Of a DNA stretch of 64,000 nt, positions 45,901-56,973 are shown in pieces. The translations under genes and the position numbers were made by a program. Source of the DNA: Corythucha ciliata (taxonomy: Eukaryota > Arthropoda > Insecta > Hemiptera > Tingidae). The notes below the pieces were generated by a model. It ran no database searches. It worked only from the letters and a program-made list of their open reading frames with translations, and was not told the origin of the DNA. The first letter of the stretch is position 1. Each line of letters starts with the position of its first letter. The stretch lies in assembly GCA_038030265.1 (NCBI GenBank), contig CM075942.1, positions 41,816,751 to 41,880,750 of the forward strand, given 5' to 3'.

Positions 45901-46516
45901 TTAAGGCCCATTTTCACCAACAACATTGATCTCGTTTAAAGTTGTTCGTGATTAGTTGCCAATAACGACCCATATGAATTCAGATATAAGTGTGTCCACT
46001 GGGTCCGTTGCAAAACTATAACACGATTAATTGTGATTAATCCTTCCCTCTTATTTTACATGAGTTCAAAACAAAACCTCATCAAGTGCTGAGCAATTTT
46101 TTGAGCTGTACAACGGGGCCATTGAAATCGTGATTAGTTGTTGATCGTGGTTTAAGAAGTTGGTGAAATCGGGCCTAAGGATACTACAGAGATGAGTAGA
46201 GGTGGTTTTTTATAAAGCTTTTCCCGGGCTCCACCATTTTTGTTCTGCTATTTATCATACATCAGTTACCATAACAAAAGTGACTGTTGATATATGTACA
46301 TCATGCTGGAAAAAAGCTTGTTTCCCTTTAATTTCCGTCTAAAACTGTTTTTTTGTGTTGTGCGTTTGTTTGTGAAAGAAGTTCGGGTGCACGAGGCTCA
46401 GTTCTAATCACGATTACAATGTAAACACTTATATCAGAATTTATATGGATCGCTATTGGCAACTAATCACGATCAACTTTAAACGAGATCAATTTTGTTC
46501 GTGAAAATGAGCCTAA
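45901..46516. repeat. 0.6 kb foldback of the TTTTCACCAAC family, with internal partial copy
   Basis: The outer ends AAGGCCCATTTTCACCAAC and GTTCGTGAAAATGAGCCTAA pair, and the arms (about 45901-45993 and 46424-46516) match through GATCTCGTTTAAAGTTG and TTGGCAACTAATCACGA blocks. Inside, 46125-46180 ends GTTGGTGAAATCGGGCCTAA, another terminus of the same family, so one copy has inserted in or recombined with another. The family also includes 10723-10853. Confidence 0.75.
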
Positions 46517-46750
46517 GTTTTTGTATTCGTGTCGTATTAAAAAACATTTTCAAACTCATTTCATGATTGTTTCTGAGGTTTGTAATCATTGAAATGGCAC
46601 CTCTTGCTTTATTTTTGTAATTCTCAGAATTTTAAGAGAAAGGGCTTTAATTTACGTAAAAAGGTTTCCCAAAAGATTCAATATTCCTGCCCGCAACCAT
46701 AAGACCATTCTCTGTTGATGAACGTGGAAAGAATCAATTTCTCATCAAAT

Positions 46751-46791
<41 letters not shown>

Positions 46792-48230
46792 TAGACCCCC
46801 CCCCCCCCCAGCCCCAGTAATAACTTCCTCACAACTAGTGCGACTGTAGTCGACGGTGGACGTTGGAAAACTGCTTCTCAACACTACTCGCTGGGTCCGT
46901 AAAGCGGAAACTAACAAAAACTTTCTCTCGCCGCCGTTGGGGTTTTCCTTTCCGGAAAACTGGTACGTTGAAGCTATCGCGCGGCACCCGAACGAACTAC
47001 GTGACTAATACTGTAGATCTTTTGAAAGGTGACAGAAGTGAAGTGAATTTCGATAACGTAGGGAAATATCGTTGGGTGATGGTGATACTGTGAGCGCGGG
47101 CGAACGAGAACGCTATCGGTCAACACTAAGTTCGTTGGGCGGCAGGAGTTGTTTTATTGGAATGCTCGAGCGATAGCAACACAGTTGCTGGAAGTGGACG
47201 AGTTTATAAGACAAATGTTTGCAGACAAGCTTTCCAACGCTAGAATTCGTTTGCAGTATATAAAAAAATAGAAAACAATATTTCCCCCTAGCCACCTGGA
47301 TACAAAAATGTTTTATTCGTGAATCGCTTCCATCTCTTGAGAAAACAAAATTGTATTGCGTGAGGTTGGGGATGTTCTTCATTATTCCGATCTCTGATGG
47401 TACATCTCGCTATTCCAAGACACCCCCCGCACAGATCTACTGACGAGGATCATCTGAAAATATTGTCATCACCCTACACGCAATTCAACGATTTGAAATC
47501 GCTCGTCGTCCTAAATACGTGCATTATAAATACTTTTCCGAGTCCTTTATAAATAGATCGATAGTATTTTTAAACGCAAGCGTTCGACTATCTTTCATTT
47601 CCAAACGACCTTCACCTAAATGTATTTTTTTACAATTTCCAGTTTAATTATTATTTGTTTTAATTATTTATAAGGAAATAGGGACACAAGAACAACGCTG
47701 ATATAGGGGTTACGGGAATTCCATTTATTTTAATTTGTTAGCGAGGAGTTTGAATTGAGTGGTAGGATGGTGTAGCTGCTTTGTGACGAGAGGGGTGTGG
47801 GTGATGGGCGTGAATGGTAGGAGGGTGAAGAGGCCAACCCTTTCAGGCAGCAGCAGTAGCAGCCTTGAAAAGCAAAGTTTTCCGAGGGTTGGAAAAGAGG
47901 GTCTGGCTGGGAGGCGGCATTGTCGCAGTGTACAGACTGCGGTATGACTTCGACCTCTCGCTGTTTGAGTTAAAAGCTTGAAAAGACAGAGGAAGAGAAG
48001 TCTGTTCATGTTGAAAATCACTTAATTTTGTGAGAGAGAAAAAAAGAGTGCACGAGGAACGCGTTATTTTGTAGTTTAAGGACTAATAGTGTCTGTATCT
48101 GTCAAATCAGAATCATTATCATTAGGAGACCCTACAAAACTTATAATTAAGTTAGGATTGATAACAGTTGTTTATGTTTACAATTTCTTAGCAGGACAAA
48201 TCTTTGAGTACCGCTCTTCCTCACCCCTCC
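46517..48230. other. no gene recognised; homopolymers
   Basis: An A-run of about 38 bases at 46750-46788 and a C-run at about 46797-46809. The 3' part precedes the HRD1-like gene; 48000-48252 would contain its 5' untranslated region if it was retroposed as an mRNA copy. No other coding frame was recognised. Confidence 0.5.
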
Positions 48231-48252
48231 AAACTTCAGTGTCATTTCCACG

Positions 48253-49524
48253 ATGTCGTTAAAACTAGCTCTTTTAAGCTTCGCCATGTCCCTTTCAGCA
48301 GTTGCCTACGCATATCGTATCAAAAAACAATACTATCCAACTGTCGTTTACATAATCAATTCGAACGCTCTCATGGCTGTATTCTACGTTCAAGGTTTGA
48401 CAGTTTTCTACATGGTGGCCATTCTTCTTAAGAATTTGTTTTTCGGCTCGCTTCGCCCCGTCGAAGTGGAACGAGTCGGCGAAAAATTCTGGTACGCTCT
48501 TCTCGAGACTGGGCTTGCGTTTGCCGTTTTCAAGGAGGAGTTTTCAGCACAATTTGTCACGTCCTTTTGTTCGCTTCTTCTCGTCAAGACCTTTCACTGG
48601 ATCATTGAAGACCGCGTTGACGTGATTGAACAGAGCATTCGCCTTTCTTGGATTTTTCACGTGAGGCTTGTTGCAGTGGTGGAAATTCTCACTTGGATCG
48701 ACCTTTACATGGCTTGGGGGGCTTATAAATGGACAACGGAACACGGGGTAACAGCTAGGCTCGTTTTTGGTTTAGAGTACGCTCTTCTTTTGACTTATAT
48801 GATGAAGACATCGGCTAAGTATGCGAAACATATGTTGAGAAGAGCTGGAAGTGACGATGATGGTGCCATGTTTCTTCTGGGAGTCGACCTCTTTTTGGGT
48901 ACTGTGCGTCTCTGCCTTTTTATAATTTTCATTCAGCTCATGTTCACGCAGTATACTCTACCACTTTTTGTAATACGCTCTGTTTTTAACTGCTGCAAAT
49001 TCCTCAAGAAAACTCTCAAGGACCTCATACTCTCTCGTAAAGCGATTAACCGTTTGAACACTGATTTTCCGTGCCCCACAGTCGAAGACCTTGACACTCT
49101 CAACAACGATTGCATCATTTGTCGCGAGCCCCTTGCCCAACCGGCCCACTGCAAAAAACTCCCCTGCAATCACATTCATCACACCAACTGTCTCCGTTCC
49201 TGGTTTCAACGTCAACAGACCTGCCCCACATGTCGCTTCAACGTCGCTTCAGAGCCGTCACGACCGGCGGTAGCGGCCACCATCGCTCCGTCGCAGTCAC
49301 CGCGAATTACACTATCGCTGTCCCCACCGATCCCACAGCTTGAATCTTTAACAGAGGAAGAGCTTCGACAATTGGAGCAGCGGCTGAAAAACGATATTAA
49401 ACGTCGATTGGACGAATACAGAGACGTTGCCGTCACCCTCAACTCTGCGGCAATTATGATGGATCAATATTGGGATGTGTGTCACCGATTGGGACGAAGG
49501 AATGTTGGTGACGATCGTTCATAG
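48253..49524 (+). CDS. SYVN1-like: HRD1/synoviolin-type membrane E3 ubiquitin ligase, intronless copy
   Basis: 423 residues in one uninterrupted frame. HRD1 is the ER membrane RING ligase that ubiquitinates misfolded proteins in ER-associated degradation. The N-terminal signature QYYPTVVYIINS, hydrophobic segments spread over residues 1-245, FHWIIEDRVD (114-123), VFGLEYALL (171-179) and SRKAINRLNT (261-270) follow the family in order. The RING-H2 finger is complete: C287, C290, C305, H307, H310, C313, C324, C327, including LRSWFQRQQTCPTCRF. Residues 366-407 (LTEEELRQLEQRL...MMDQY) match the conserved C-terminal segment. It is shorter than the usual 600-odd residues because the proline-rich linker and tail are reduced. 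The start is the first ATG of the frame, at the usual position relative to the first membrane segment. No introns, with ATTAAA and an A-tract downstream, suggest retroposition. Confidence 0.93.
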   Translation: MSLKLALLSFAMSLSAVAYAYRIKKQYYPTVVYIINSNALMAVFYVQGLTVFYMVAILLKNLFFGSLRPVEVERVGEKFWYALLETGLAFAVFKEEFSAQFVTSFCSLLLVKTFHWIIEDRVDVIEQSIRLSWIFHVRLVAVVEILTWIDLYMAWGAYKWTTEHGVTARLVFGLEYALLLTYMMKTSAKYAKHMLRRAGSDDDGAMFLLGVDLFLGTVRLCLFIIFIQLMFTQYTLPLFVIRSVFNCCKFLKKTLKDLILSRKAINRLNTDFPCPTVEDLDTLNNDCIICREPLAQPAHCKKLPCNHIHHTNCLRSWFQRQQTCPTCRFNVASEPSRPAVAATIAPSQSPRITLSLSPPIPQLESLTEEELRQLEQRLKNDIKRRLDEYRDVAVTLNSAAIMMDQYWDVCHRLGRRNVGDDRS

Positions 49525-49578
49525 AAGGAAAAGTGACAACTCAATTTTTTCTTATTAAAAAGGACAGAAAAAAAAAAA
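49525..49578 (+). terminator. 3' untranslated region, ATTAAA signal and A11 tract of the HRD1-like copy
   Basis: The stop codon TAG at 49522-49524 is followed after 29 bases by ATTAAA at 49554-49559. A run of eleven A begins nine bases later (49568-49578). A poly-A addition signal this close to an encoded A-tract is the expected 3' end of a processed retrocopy. The 3' untranslated region is very short. Confidence 0.6.
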
Positions 49579-50666
49579 TCGATTTTGTTAGAAGTTGTAC
49601 AGTGTTTTTCTTGTGTCAGGGATATTCAATTCCGCGGCGATGCGACGCCTGCATTTTTAAGAAGACGCGCAAATTAAAAAAATGCCGATAATAATGGAAG
49701 TGACTCACAAAAGATAAGCGGGAGTGGGGTGGAATAAAGCAATCTGTCATCAGTTTCATTGAGGGTTTTCCATTCTGCGAATAATTCACCTCGCTCTGGC
49801 TGCGTTCAAAGTTAAGAAACCCTTGAATGTAGGATGAGTGACTTGACAAAGTTGACAAAGAATAACAGAGTGAGCATAATACTAAACTAAATGAAATATC
49901 ATCCGCGCAAGAATTCTGAGGAACTATTGCGCTAGCTGATATTGTTGTAGGGAAGGAATAGGAGACAGCCTTTTTTGTTCCGTTTGAAAGCAGCGATATG
50001 GTCATGACCGTCCATGGGCTAATTTTGACGTCCCAAAGATTTATCTTTACTCTGTCATTCCTTATCTACAAACAAAAAAGCTGCGAAAAAATAACCAGTA
50101 TGCATTTTCAACAACCGACTGGAATTTCGTCATGGATGTATCTGTAATTCTGTACTCCCTCCTTAAACCTTTGACGAGATCAATTTCTGACTTCACGTTA
50201 ACCTTCTAAAACAAGGGATATAAGACCCGCCTTCTCCTGCTGGGGGGGGGGGAAGCCTGTTCTCAAGCTATTATACTAAATGAGGAATTTTAATTCGTCA
50301 GGTGTTTTGAAGAATATTATCTGTCTCCCTGGCCCAAAACCATTGAAAACGAAATTGTAGGCCTTTTCAAACGTTGCTCTGGCTTTGACGTCATGGACGT
50401 CCAACCATTGGAGTGGTAAAGAGGTCGAAAGAGAGAAAGAGGCAGTGTGAGAGTGGCTAAGACCTCAGTCTTTGTCATGGGCGTGATCTTAAACACGCTC
50501 ATAAAATCGAGAAAATTCCCTAATATTGCGGGAAATATGTCTGCCTTCATTTGGACGTGACGAACCCCGTGGCAGACGACAACAAAGATGCACTTGTGGG
50601 GAGAAGTAACACAAATTCCGGTCAGACGGCAAAGACGTTTTATTCACGTGACGTTTTCAACACGTT
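49579..50666. other. no gene recognised
   Basis: Unique-looking sequence with a G-run at about 50241-50250. A 129-codon minus-strand frame (50005-49616) is serine-rich with no motif. Confidence 0.5.
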
Positions 50667-50695
50667 CGAGAGTCCATTACTAAATGGACAGACTA
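50667..50695. repeat. single terminus of the AGTCTGTCCA MITE family
   Basis: CGAGAGTCCATTACTAAATG followed by GACAGACTA matches the right end of the MITE at 55615-55882. The other end was not found nearby, so this is probably a fragment. Confidence 0.5.
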
Positions 50696-51275
50696 AGTGG
50701 AAGTATAAGCCTCGACATTTCACATTTTTTAAAGCTCGCTCATGGTGCCATCTACAGATAAAATCAGACGGGATTGTTGGATTCGTAACTTATTGGTCGC
50801 GCGAAACGACCAATTCTCATGCCAGTCGTTTTCAAAACCACTCAAAAGTGTGTTTGCCAACAGCTAGCTCTGTTGTAAGCCCCTGTCCCACGGTAATGTG
50901 GAGCAGGTTTGTCACCCCAAGCAATCAGCGTCTAAATCGCCAGTATCCAAGACTAGTGAATTTATCTTAAGCTTAATTTAAGGTTTTAAGGTCAAATAAC
51001 TAGCTTCAAAGTACCAAATATTCGTTTGTTCCCAAATTAGAAATCATGCACCGAAAAATATTCATCATTTACAGAATAACCCCCAGATCACAAGCAGACC
51101 ATTCAGACAGGAAGAAATGTAGGGTTTTTTTGGTTTCCTCGAATACCGCTGGTATGGGAATCTATGTGATCGTTTCTCGAGATGAAAAAATGTTTGGTCT
51201 CTGATTTCAAAAATTCTACATGCCTTTTGCGTTTCAGAGCTTGTAGAGGAACTTTGGATCCGTGTCTTTCTGTGA
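50696..51275. other. no gene recognised
   Basis: Sequence upstream of the copia relic. No 5' LTR or primer-binding site could be found here, so the element is 5'-truncated. Confidence 0.5.
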
Positions 51276-54200
51276 GTGTGGGTGTGTATCTGTAAAGGTC
51301 GATTCAGAATATCACCCTGTATTGAAATGAAAGGTATCGGCGAAATCAAAATGCCAGTCAGGGTCGGAGATGAGAAGAAAGACATTCTGCTTTCAAATAC
51401 TCTTTTGGCTCCAGAGCTAAGCACAAACCTTTTGACAGTCGGCAAAATTACTGACCATGGATTTCAAGTTTTGTTCAAAAAAGAATGTGCTGAAGTAATT
51501 GATAGTCATAATAATATCGTATTCAGAACCGACAAAAGGGATGGTCTCTACTTTGTTTCAAATCATACGCAAAGCAAAGAAAATAAAGAAGTTTCAAAAT
51601 ACTCAGATTTATCACTGTGGCATCAGAGATTGGGGCATCTAAATTTTAGAGATCTTCAAAAAATTATCAATACAGGTAGTGTGACAGGAGTTGGAAAATT
51701 TTCCGAGAAGAAACATGCTGAATGTGATATTTGTATGAAAGGAAAAATTACTCTTACGCCATTTCCCAAAAAATCAGAAAAAACCTTCAAACTTTTGGAA
51801 TTAATTCATTGTGATATCAGTGGACCTACGCAAACTCAATCCATAGAAGGGTCAAATTACTTCATCACATTCATAGATGATTACTCAAGGTGGGGTGAAG
51901 TGACTTGTTTGAAAAAGAAAAGTGAGGCTCTACAAGCTTTCAAAGAATTCAAGGCACTAGTGTAAAATCAAAAGGGTAAAAAGATTAAGTTCCTCGAAAC
52001 CGACAATCGAGGAGAGTTCACAAGTCGAGAATTCAACCAATTCCGGAACAAAATGGGATTCAACGCCGACTATCTGTAAGCTACTGCCCAGAACAAAATG
52101 GCGTTGCTGAAAGAAAAAATAGGGTTCTTCAGGACATGGCAAGATGTATGATGATGGATTCGAATATGCCAGATGTTTTTGGGGAGAGGCTGTTAGCACG
52201 GACCGATGTCTATCTCAAGCAATCCGGGGGCAAATTCCTTTCACCCTGTGGAATGGTAAAATATCTAATATTTCGTTTTTCAAAATTTTCGGAAGCAAAG
52301 CATTTGTACTGGACAAACAAGAAAAAATTGGAAAGTTCAGACCGAGAGCAAAAGAAGCCTTTTTCTTGAGATATTCGGACATATCAAAAGGGTACAGAGT
52401 ATAAATAAAAAATGAAAGAAAAGTTCGAGTCACAAGGGACGTCAGAATTATTGAAAAGCTGGATAAATCTAGTAGAGAACCTTTGAATGGAGTGAACGAT
52501 TACTCGGGGTTACGAAATGAACATCCTGGTAAAGCACAGAAGCCTCCTACTAAAACATTCGTTGAATTGAAATTCCAGTTACGAAGACAACAGTGTGCAC
52601 AGAAAGAAACAGTCAACGCAGTCAAAACGAGGATGATCCACCTGCCATAAATGAAAATTTCGACAATCCAGTTGAGCGACAATCTAGACCGCAAGTGAGG
52701 CGGTCGTCTCGAGTTAACAAAGGGATACCACCGAGACGTTATTCATCATTGCATTGCAGTACGGACCAGCATTGCATTGCAGTTTAACCAAAAAACTGGA
52801 CAGATATCCTGGAACTTCAGGAAAATGAAAGAAATAAACGGATAATGGCCGCAAAAGAAGAAATGGAATCGTTACAAGAATGCAATACCTGGAATTTAGT
52901 CGAACCGATTGGATGTAAATGGGTATTCAAGGTGAAATACGGAAAGGTCGGTACGAACGATGTAAGGCCAGGCTGGTTGCAAAAGGGTATTCCCAAAAGT
53001 ATGGAGAAGACTACGATGAAATTTTCGTCCCGGTTACAAGACAAGCAACCGTACGCACCTTAATGACTATTGCCTCGATAAAAATGATGTCTGTATGTCA
53101 CTTCGACATAAAAACAGCTTTTTTGAATGGAAAACTCCATGACGACATGTCGTTACTGGAAAGGCAAAGTATCGTAAGTGGAGATGCATTTTTCGTTTAG
53201 GACAACTCAATGTCGTCTGATTCTCTTGAAAATTTGTGTACGTGACCCTAGTGATTCATTTTAATTATTTTCATAATTTCAAAACTTTCTATCGTGAGCA
53301 AGATACTTTTTAAACATGTTTTGTCGCTTACGATCGAACATGGGAAAACAATTTCTGTTATTTGGTGGATACGATTTAGGCGGATACGTTTACTGAATCA
53401 GCTCACTGTCGCTGACGTTTTCCCGTGGAGGGTTAAATTCATTTAAAAATTTAAACAAATAGTCGTTTTGTTGTTATGTGGACTATGGCAAGTCATAAAA
53501 ACAAAACATAATTGAACGCATTACACGCCCTATTTTAAGAATGACAACAGTAAAGTCACAAGGACAAGGACTTTAATTAGCTATGAAATCCTTAGGCCCC
53601 AGATACAGCATGGCAGACTTCCGGACTCGTAAATAGGGGGTCAAATGCCATCATTTTGCACACATTCGGTGACTATGTTCTTCCGGTTGAATGGGACTGT
53701 CGCTAGCTCTCGAACTACAAGTTTCATATGGATAGAAAGAAGTGGTAAATTCAGTTAACTTTCTAAACAGATGTTCCTAGAACCATCTGGAAATTTGGGC
53801 CCTCAGGGTCCATTAGAAACTTGTCAAATTATAATTCACATGACGCGGAAATTATTGGCCCTCTATCGACTTGATTTTGCTTTCATTCGACCAAATCAAT
53901 CACCAGCATTCACAAATACGTCAGGAACCACCATTCTATTTCTATCAAACATCTCAAATTTAGGCATTTTTACAAATTTTCCCCTTCTCTGCAATAACTC
54001 GGCACTCGTCGGATCTATTATTCTACTTAAACATGAAATTTTCGAACCAAGTCTCCGGGCTGGACGAGTTTTACCCGCTTGGAGCCTTTCATAAAAAAGT
54101 TTTTTGACTGCACTGTAAGGCTCGGTGCACACGAGCGTTTTTCTAACGCAAGATAAGGCGTTAGAAAAATGCAGTAATGTCATTCCATGGTTGGTTTTAA

Positions 54201-54870
54201 AGATTGTGAAAACAACAAATATCGCGAAGCAATTGGGTCTCTTCTCTATTTGAGCACAAGCACTCCTCCTGACATATCTTTAGCCGTCTCATCTCAATAC
54301 TGGAAGAAGAGTTCAACATCCTACTCAAAGTGATTGGAATGCGGCGAAAAGAATTATTCGGTACTTAAAAGGGACAAAGAATATGAAACTCAAACTCGGA
54401 GGAAAAGACACTGCTTGGGCTGGCGAAGCATCGGATCGCAAGTCAACAAGTGGATATGTATTTAAAATTGGGACTAATTGCGTCGCTTGGAGCTGTAAAA
54501 AACAAACTTCTGTCGCATTATCGTTAACAGAAACTGCATTTTTAGCAGCTTCCGAAACGTGCCAAGAAGCTGTGTGGTTGAGGTTACTGCTGGAAGACAT
54601 GGGATGGGTGCAAATCAACGCCACGACTTTATTCGAAGATAATCCAATAAGCTGCGTAAAATACATCTCCAATGAGAAAAACAGTAAACGAATAAAGCAC
54701 ATGGACGTTCGTCGGTGTTACGTAAAGGATCTAATCCAAATCAGGGAAATCACACTCGATTATTGCCCTTCAAGAGATAACCTTGCGGATATCCTAACGA
54801 AAGCTCTTCCATTTCACAATCACCAAAATTTATCGTCACGTATCGGGTTAACACCAGCAAACGATGTTGA
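51276..54870 (+). pseudogene. decayed Ty1/copia retrotransposon pol region
   Basis: Pieces occur in copia order. 51276-51965 carries the end of the protease region, the GAG-pre-integrase/zinc-finger signature LWHQRLGHLNFRDL...CDICMKGK, and integrase ELIHCDISGPTQT...FITFIDDYSR. About 51966-52430 continues integrase (FLETDNRGEFTSREF, then VAERKN) through a stop and frame changes. 52845-53200 is reverse transcriptase (NTWNLVEPIGCKWVFKVK, KARLVAKGYSQKYGEDYDE, CHFDIKTAFLNGKL). About 54219-54883 is the RNase H end (YREAIGSLLYL, DRKSTSGYVFKIG, NLADILTKALPFHNH). gag and the RT catalytic Y.DD segment are absent. Multiple stops and frameshifts show it is dead. Confidence 0.88.
53201..54185. other. about 1 kb unrelated sequence replacing the copia RT core
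   Basis: Between FDIKTAFLNGKL (about 53105-53140) and YREAIGSLLYL (about 54219) no copia motif appears in any frame on the plus strand. In an intact element this interval should hold the catalytic Y.DD box and the connection domain. It contains a small hairpin (TTTTTCTAACGC with GCGTTAGAAAAA) near 54136-54175 next to AAGGCTCGGTGCACACGAGC. It may be an insertion combined with deletion. Confidence 0.55.
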
Positions 54871-54877
54871 GAGGGGG

Positions 54878-54979
54878 TGTTGAGAAGCAACATTTTTACT
54901 GTAATTGAGCATAATATTTAACAAAATAAAAATGTATTATACGTTATATCTTCAAAAACTCTGGGTTTATGTCTCAACA
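54878..54979 (+). repeat. copia 3' LTR, 102 bp
   Basis: TGTTGAGAAGC at the start and GTCTCAACA at the end give the standard TG...CA borders with short inverted ends (TGTTGAGA/TCTCAACA). A purine tract GAGGGGG (54871-54877) directly precedes it as the polypurine tract. AAATAAAA-type signals lie inside. No matching 5' LTR was found in the window. Confidence 0.8.
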
Positions 54980-55094
54980 GTATGTAAACTTCTCACCAAC
55001 GCACATATCTCGTAAAATAGGCACGCTATCATCATGAAATATTCATAATAAACAAAATTTTATTTAAAGTTGAAATGGATTTAGAGCAACGCCC

Positions 55095-55541
55095 AATGGG
55101 GAACTTGCATGAATCTCAGATTGGGTAGAAAAGCATACCGGTGATTTGACCCAAGAACTGAAGGATAACAACGGAAGTTGCAACCCGATTGGTGCGTTTT
55201 AAGATTTTTAAAAAAGGTTCAAAGTTCTTCAGAAGAGGATGGATGGTGCGAGGGGAAATGACGTAAATACTTACTTGTGAAGCATTTGAGGGAACTCTAA
55301 AATTGTTTGTTTACAAATAACATGAAAAATGTCCCCCCATTAAACTCGTCTAACCCCCTCTTCACCGCATCATCCATTTCAATAAGTAAGTTTTTACGTA
55401 ATCGAACCCCCACTCAAAATTTTTAAAAATTCCCTAAAAAAGCATCCTTGACTGATTTCAAAGTTTAATGTGAGCAATAGACTTGTGGAAGAGCCCTCTT
55501 TAAGCAACACCAACTTTTGAAAAATGTGCAAGTTCCCCATT
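55095..55541. mobile_element. 447 bp MITE, AATGGGGAACTTGCA family, copy 2
   Basis: It is the same element as at 16825-17271, in the opposite orientation and the same length, with only scattered substitutions (for example GCGGGG versus CACCGC on the complementary strand). The ends are AATGGGGAACTTGCA and TGCAAGTTCCCCATT. It lies 115 bp downstream of the copia LTR. Confidence 0.85.
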
Positions 55542-55614
55542 GGAAAAAGATAGCAATATACCAAGGCAATATACGAAAATATCATGTGATCCCCCCCCCC
55601 CCTGGTTACTATAC

Positions 55615-55882
55615 TATAGTCTGTCCACTTAGTGATGGACTCTCGAGCGTGTTGCTTCATTTCGAAAATTCGATTTGTTCACTCCCACCAAAAATATTTA
55701 AAGAACTCAACAAAAAACGTTTACTACGGGCACTATGGTTACGTATAGACGCTACACAATGATCATTTTTTTGTTCCAAAATTATTCCCGGTGCGTTATT
55801 TTAAGAAGAAGGGGCAAAGGAGAAGCTCATTCCACTAAATTCAAGGGCGGGCGAGAGTCCATTCCTTAATGGACAGACTATA
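55615..55882. mobile_element. 268 bp MITE with TATAGTCTGTCCA ends
   Basis: TATAGTCTGTCCA at the left and TGGACAGACTATA at the right, continuing through ATGGACTCTCG and CGAGAGTCCAT. Outer TA dinucleotides fit a TA-target (Tc1/mariner-like) element. No coding content. Confidence 0.75.
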
Positions 55883-56018
55883 AATAGGTAGCGCTGTAAG
55901 AAAATGGGGGGAGGGCGTAAAAAAACTCATTGGGTATGCAAATTCGGGCTATTAGTGTGACGTCATGAAGAAGGAGGTTTATAACCAGTGACTCCAAACC
56001 AACGATAAATAAAAGAAC

Positions 56019-56158
56019 TGGGGGCCTATTCTCTAACAACAAGCAAAATTTTTTTCGCGAGCCACGTGTCTATTTCATTCATTTGTTTGAAGAAAATGAA
56101 TGAAATGAACATATGACTTCGGAAAAGCTATTGCTTCGGAGTTAGAGAATAGGCCCCC
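56019..56158. repeat. 140 bp foldback, GGGGGCCTATTCTCTAAC ends
   Basis: The left GGGGGCCTATTCTCTAAC and right GTTAGAGAATAGGCCCCC are perfect inverted repeats of 18 bases. Inner ATTTCATTCATTTG/AATGAATGAAAT also pairs, making a hairpin. Confidence 0.8.
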
Positions 56159-56706
56159 TGGATTGCTCATCTCTGCTGATAAAGAATAGCCATAAAATAA
56201 GCTCCCAAGTGGATGAGAGGGGTGGAGTTTCAAAGTAAATACCGGAAGAGAGTTTGTTGCCATAACTACACAAGGAGAGGGACAGGGTGATTGTTTATCA
56301 GGGGACGACCTGCCCCCTCCACGCCCCTCCAGTCCGCTGTGAGCAATCCAGGTTTAGCTTATTAGCGAGGAAACTTAATTCCGGAAGTATTGGTGATATG
56401 GTAATGTGGTCAAAAAATTACGTTTTGTCGCCAATTAGCTGATTTAAAACGTAGTAAATGTCGTCTGATCTGGATAAAAATAGGCTCTTTAAATAGAAAA
56501 TTGTGTGCTCTTTCCAATGAGCTCATCATTTTTGTCATTGCATCGATTACTGCGTGTGCAACAAGCTGTTTCCGAAAAAATCAGAAAACAGCGGATATCT
56601 CGGAAGCAATGCGGAATTTCGGAAAAGTGCAAATAGTCATTTCGATCAGAAATGAGTTCCCCTTCACTGGTTTTTCTCTGTCCAGTCGCTTTTTGTACAC
56701 CCTGTA
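56159..56706. other. no gene recognised
   Basis: Unique-looking sequence. ACACCCTGTATA at about 56697 is the same 12-base word as the right end of the 1.49 kb palindrome at 34350, but no element could be delimited. Confidence 0.45.
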
Positions 56707-56973
56707 TAACCCGAGTACGGAAACACGCGATAACCGCCATTTTTGGTCCCTCCGGTCGGTATCACTCGGGTCTTGATAAGTGTTTTCTCTTCCACACGTC
56801 TCTTGATTGTCTCTCTTCAGTTCTCAAAACTCATACCATCTGATTTATTTTTTTAAAAAAAACAGCTTCATTCTTCTTTTTCATTATTATTATTAAATGC
56901 AGTGACTTCACAAGCGATAAAAAGGCGGAAGGACCAAATATGGCGGTTATCGCGTGTTTCCTTACCTGGGTTC
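56707..56973. repeat. 267 bp foldback
   Basis: AACCCGAGTACGGAAACACG at the left is paired with CGTGTTTCCTTACCTGGGTT at the right. The arms of about 50 bases both include GCGATAACCGCCAT and TTGGTCC in mirror orientation. Confidence 0.8.

Noticed and set aside
47725..48021. 98-codon minus-strand frame just upstream of the HRD1-like gene
   Set aside because: No domain, no matching signals, and its composition looks like chance translation of a pyrimidine-rich stretch.
48544..49442. Several antisense and alternate-frame proteins within 48253-49524
   Set aside because: Shadows of the HRD1-like frame, which has clear family motifs.
50551..50970. 139-codon plus-strand protein
   Set aside because: It reads through a MITE terminus (50667-50695) and has no recognisable domain.
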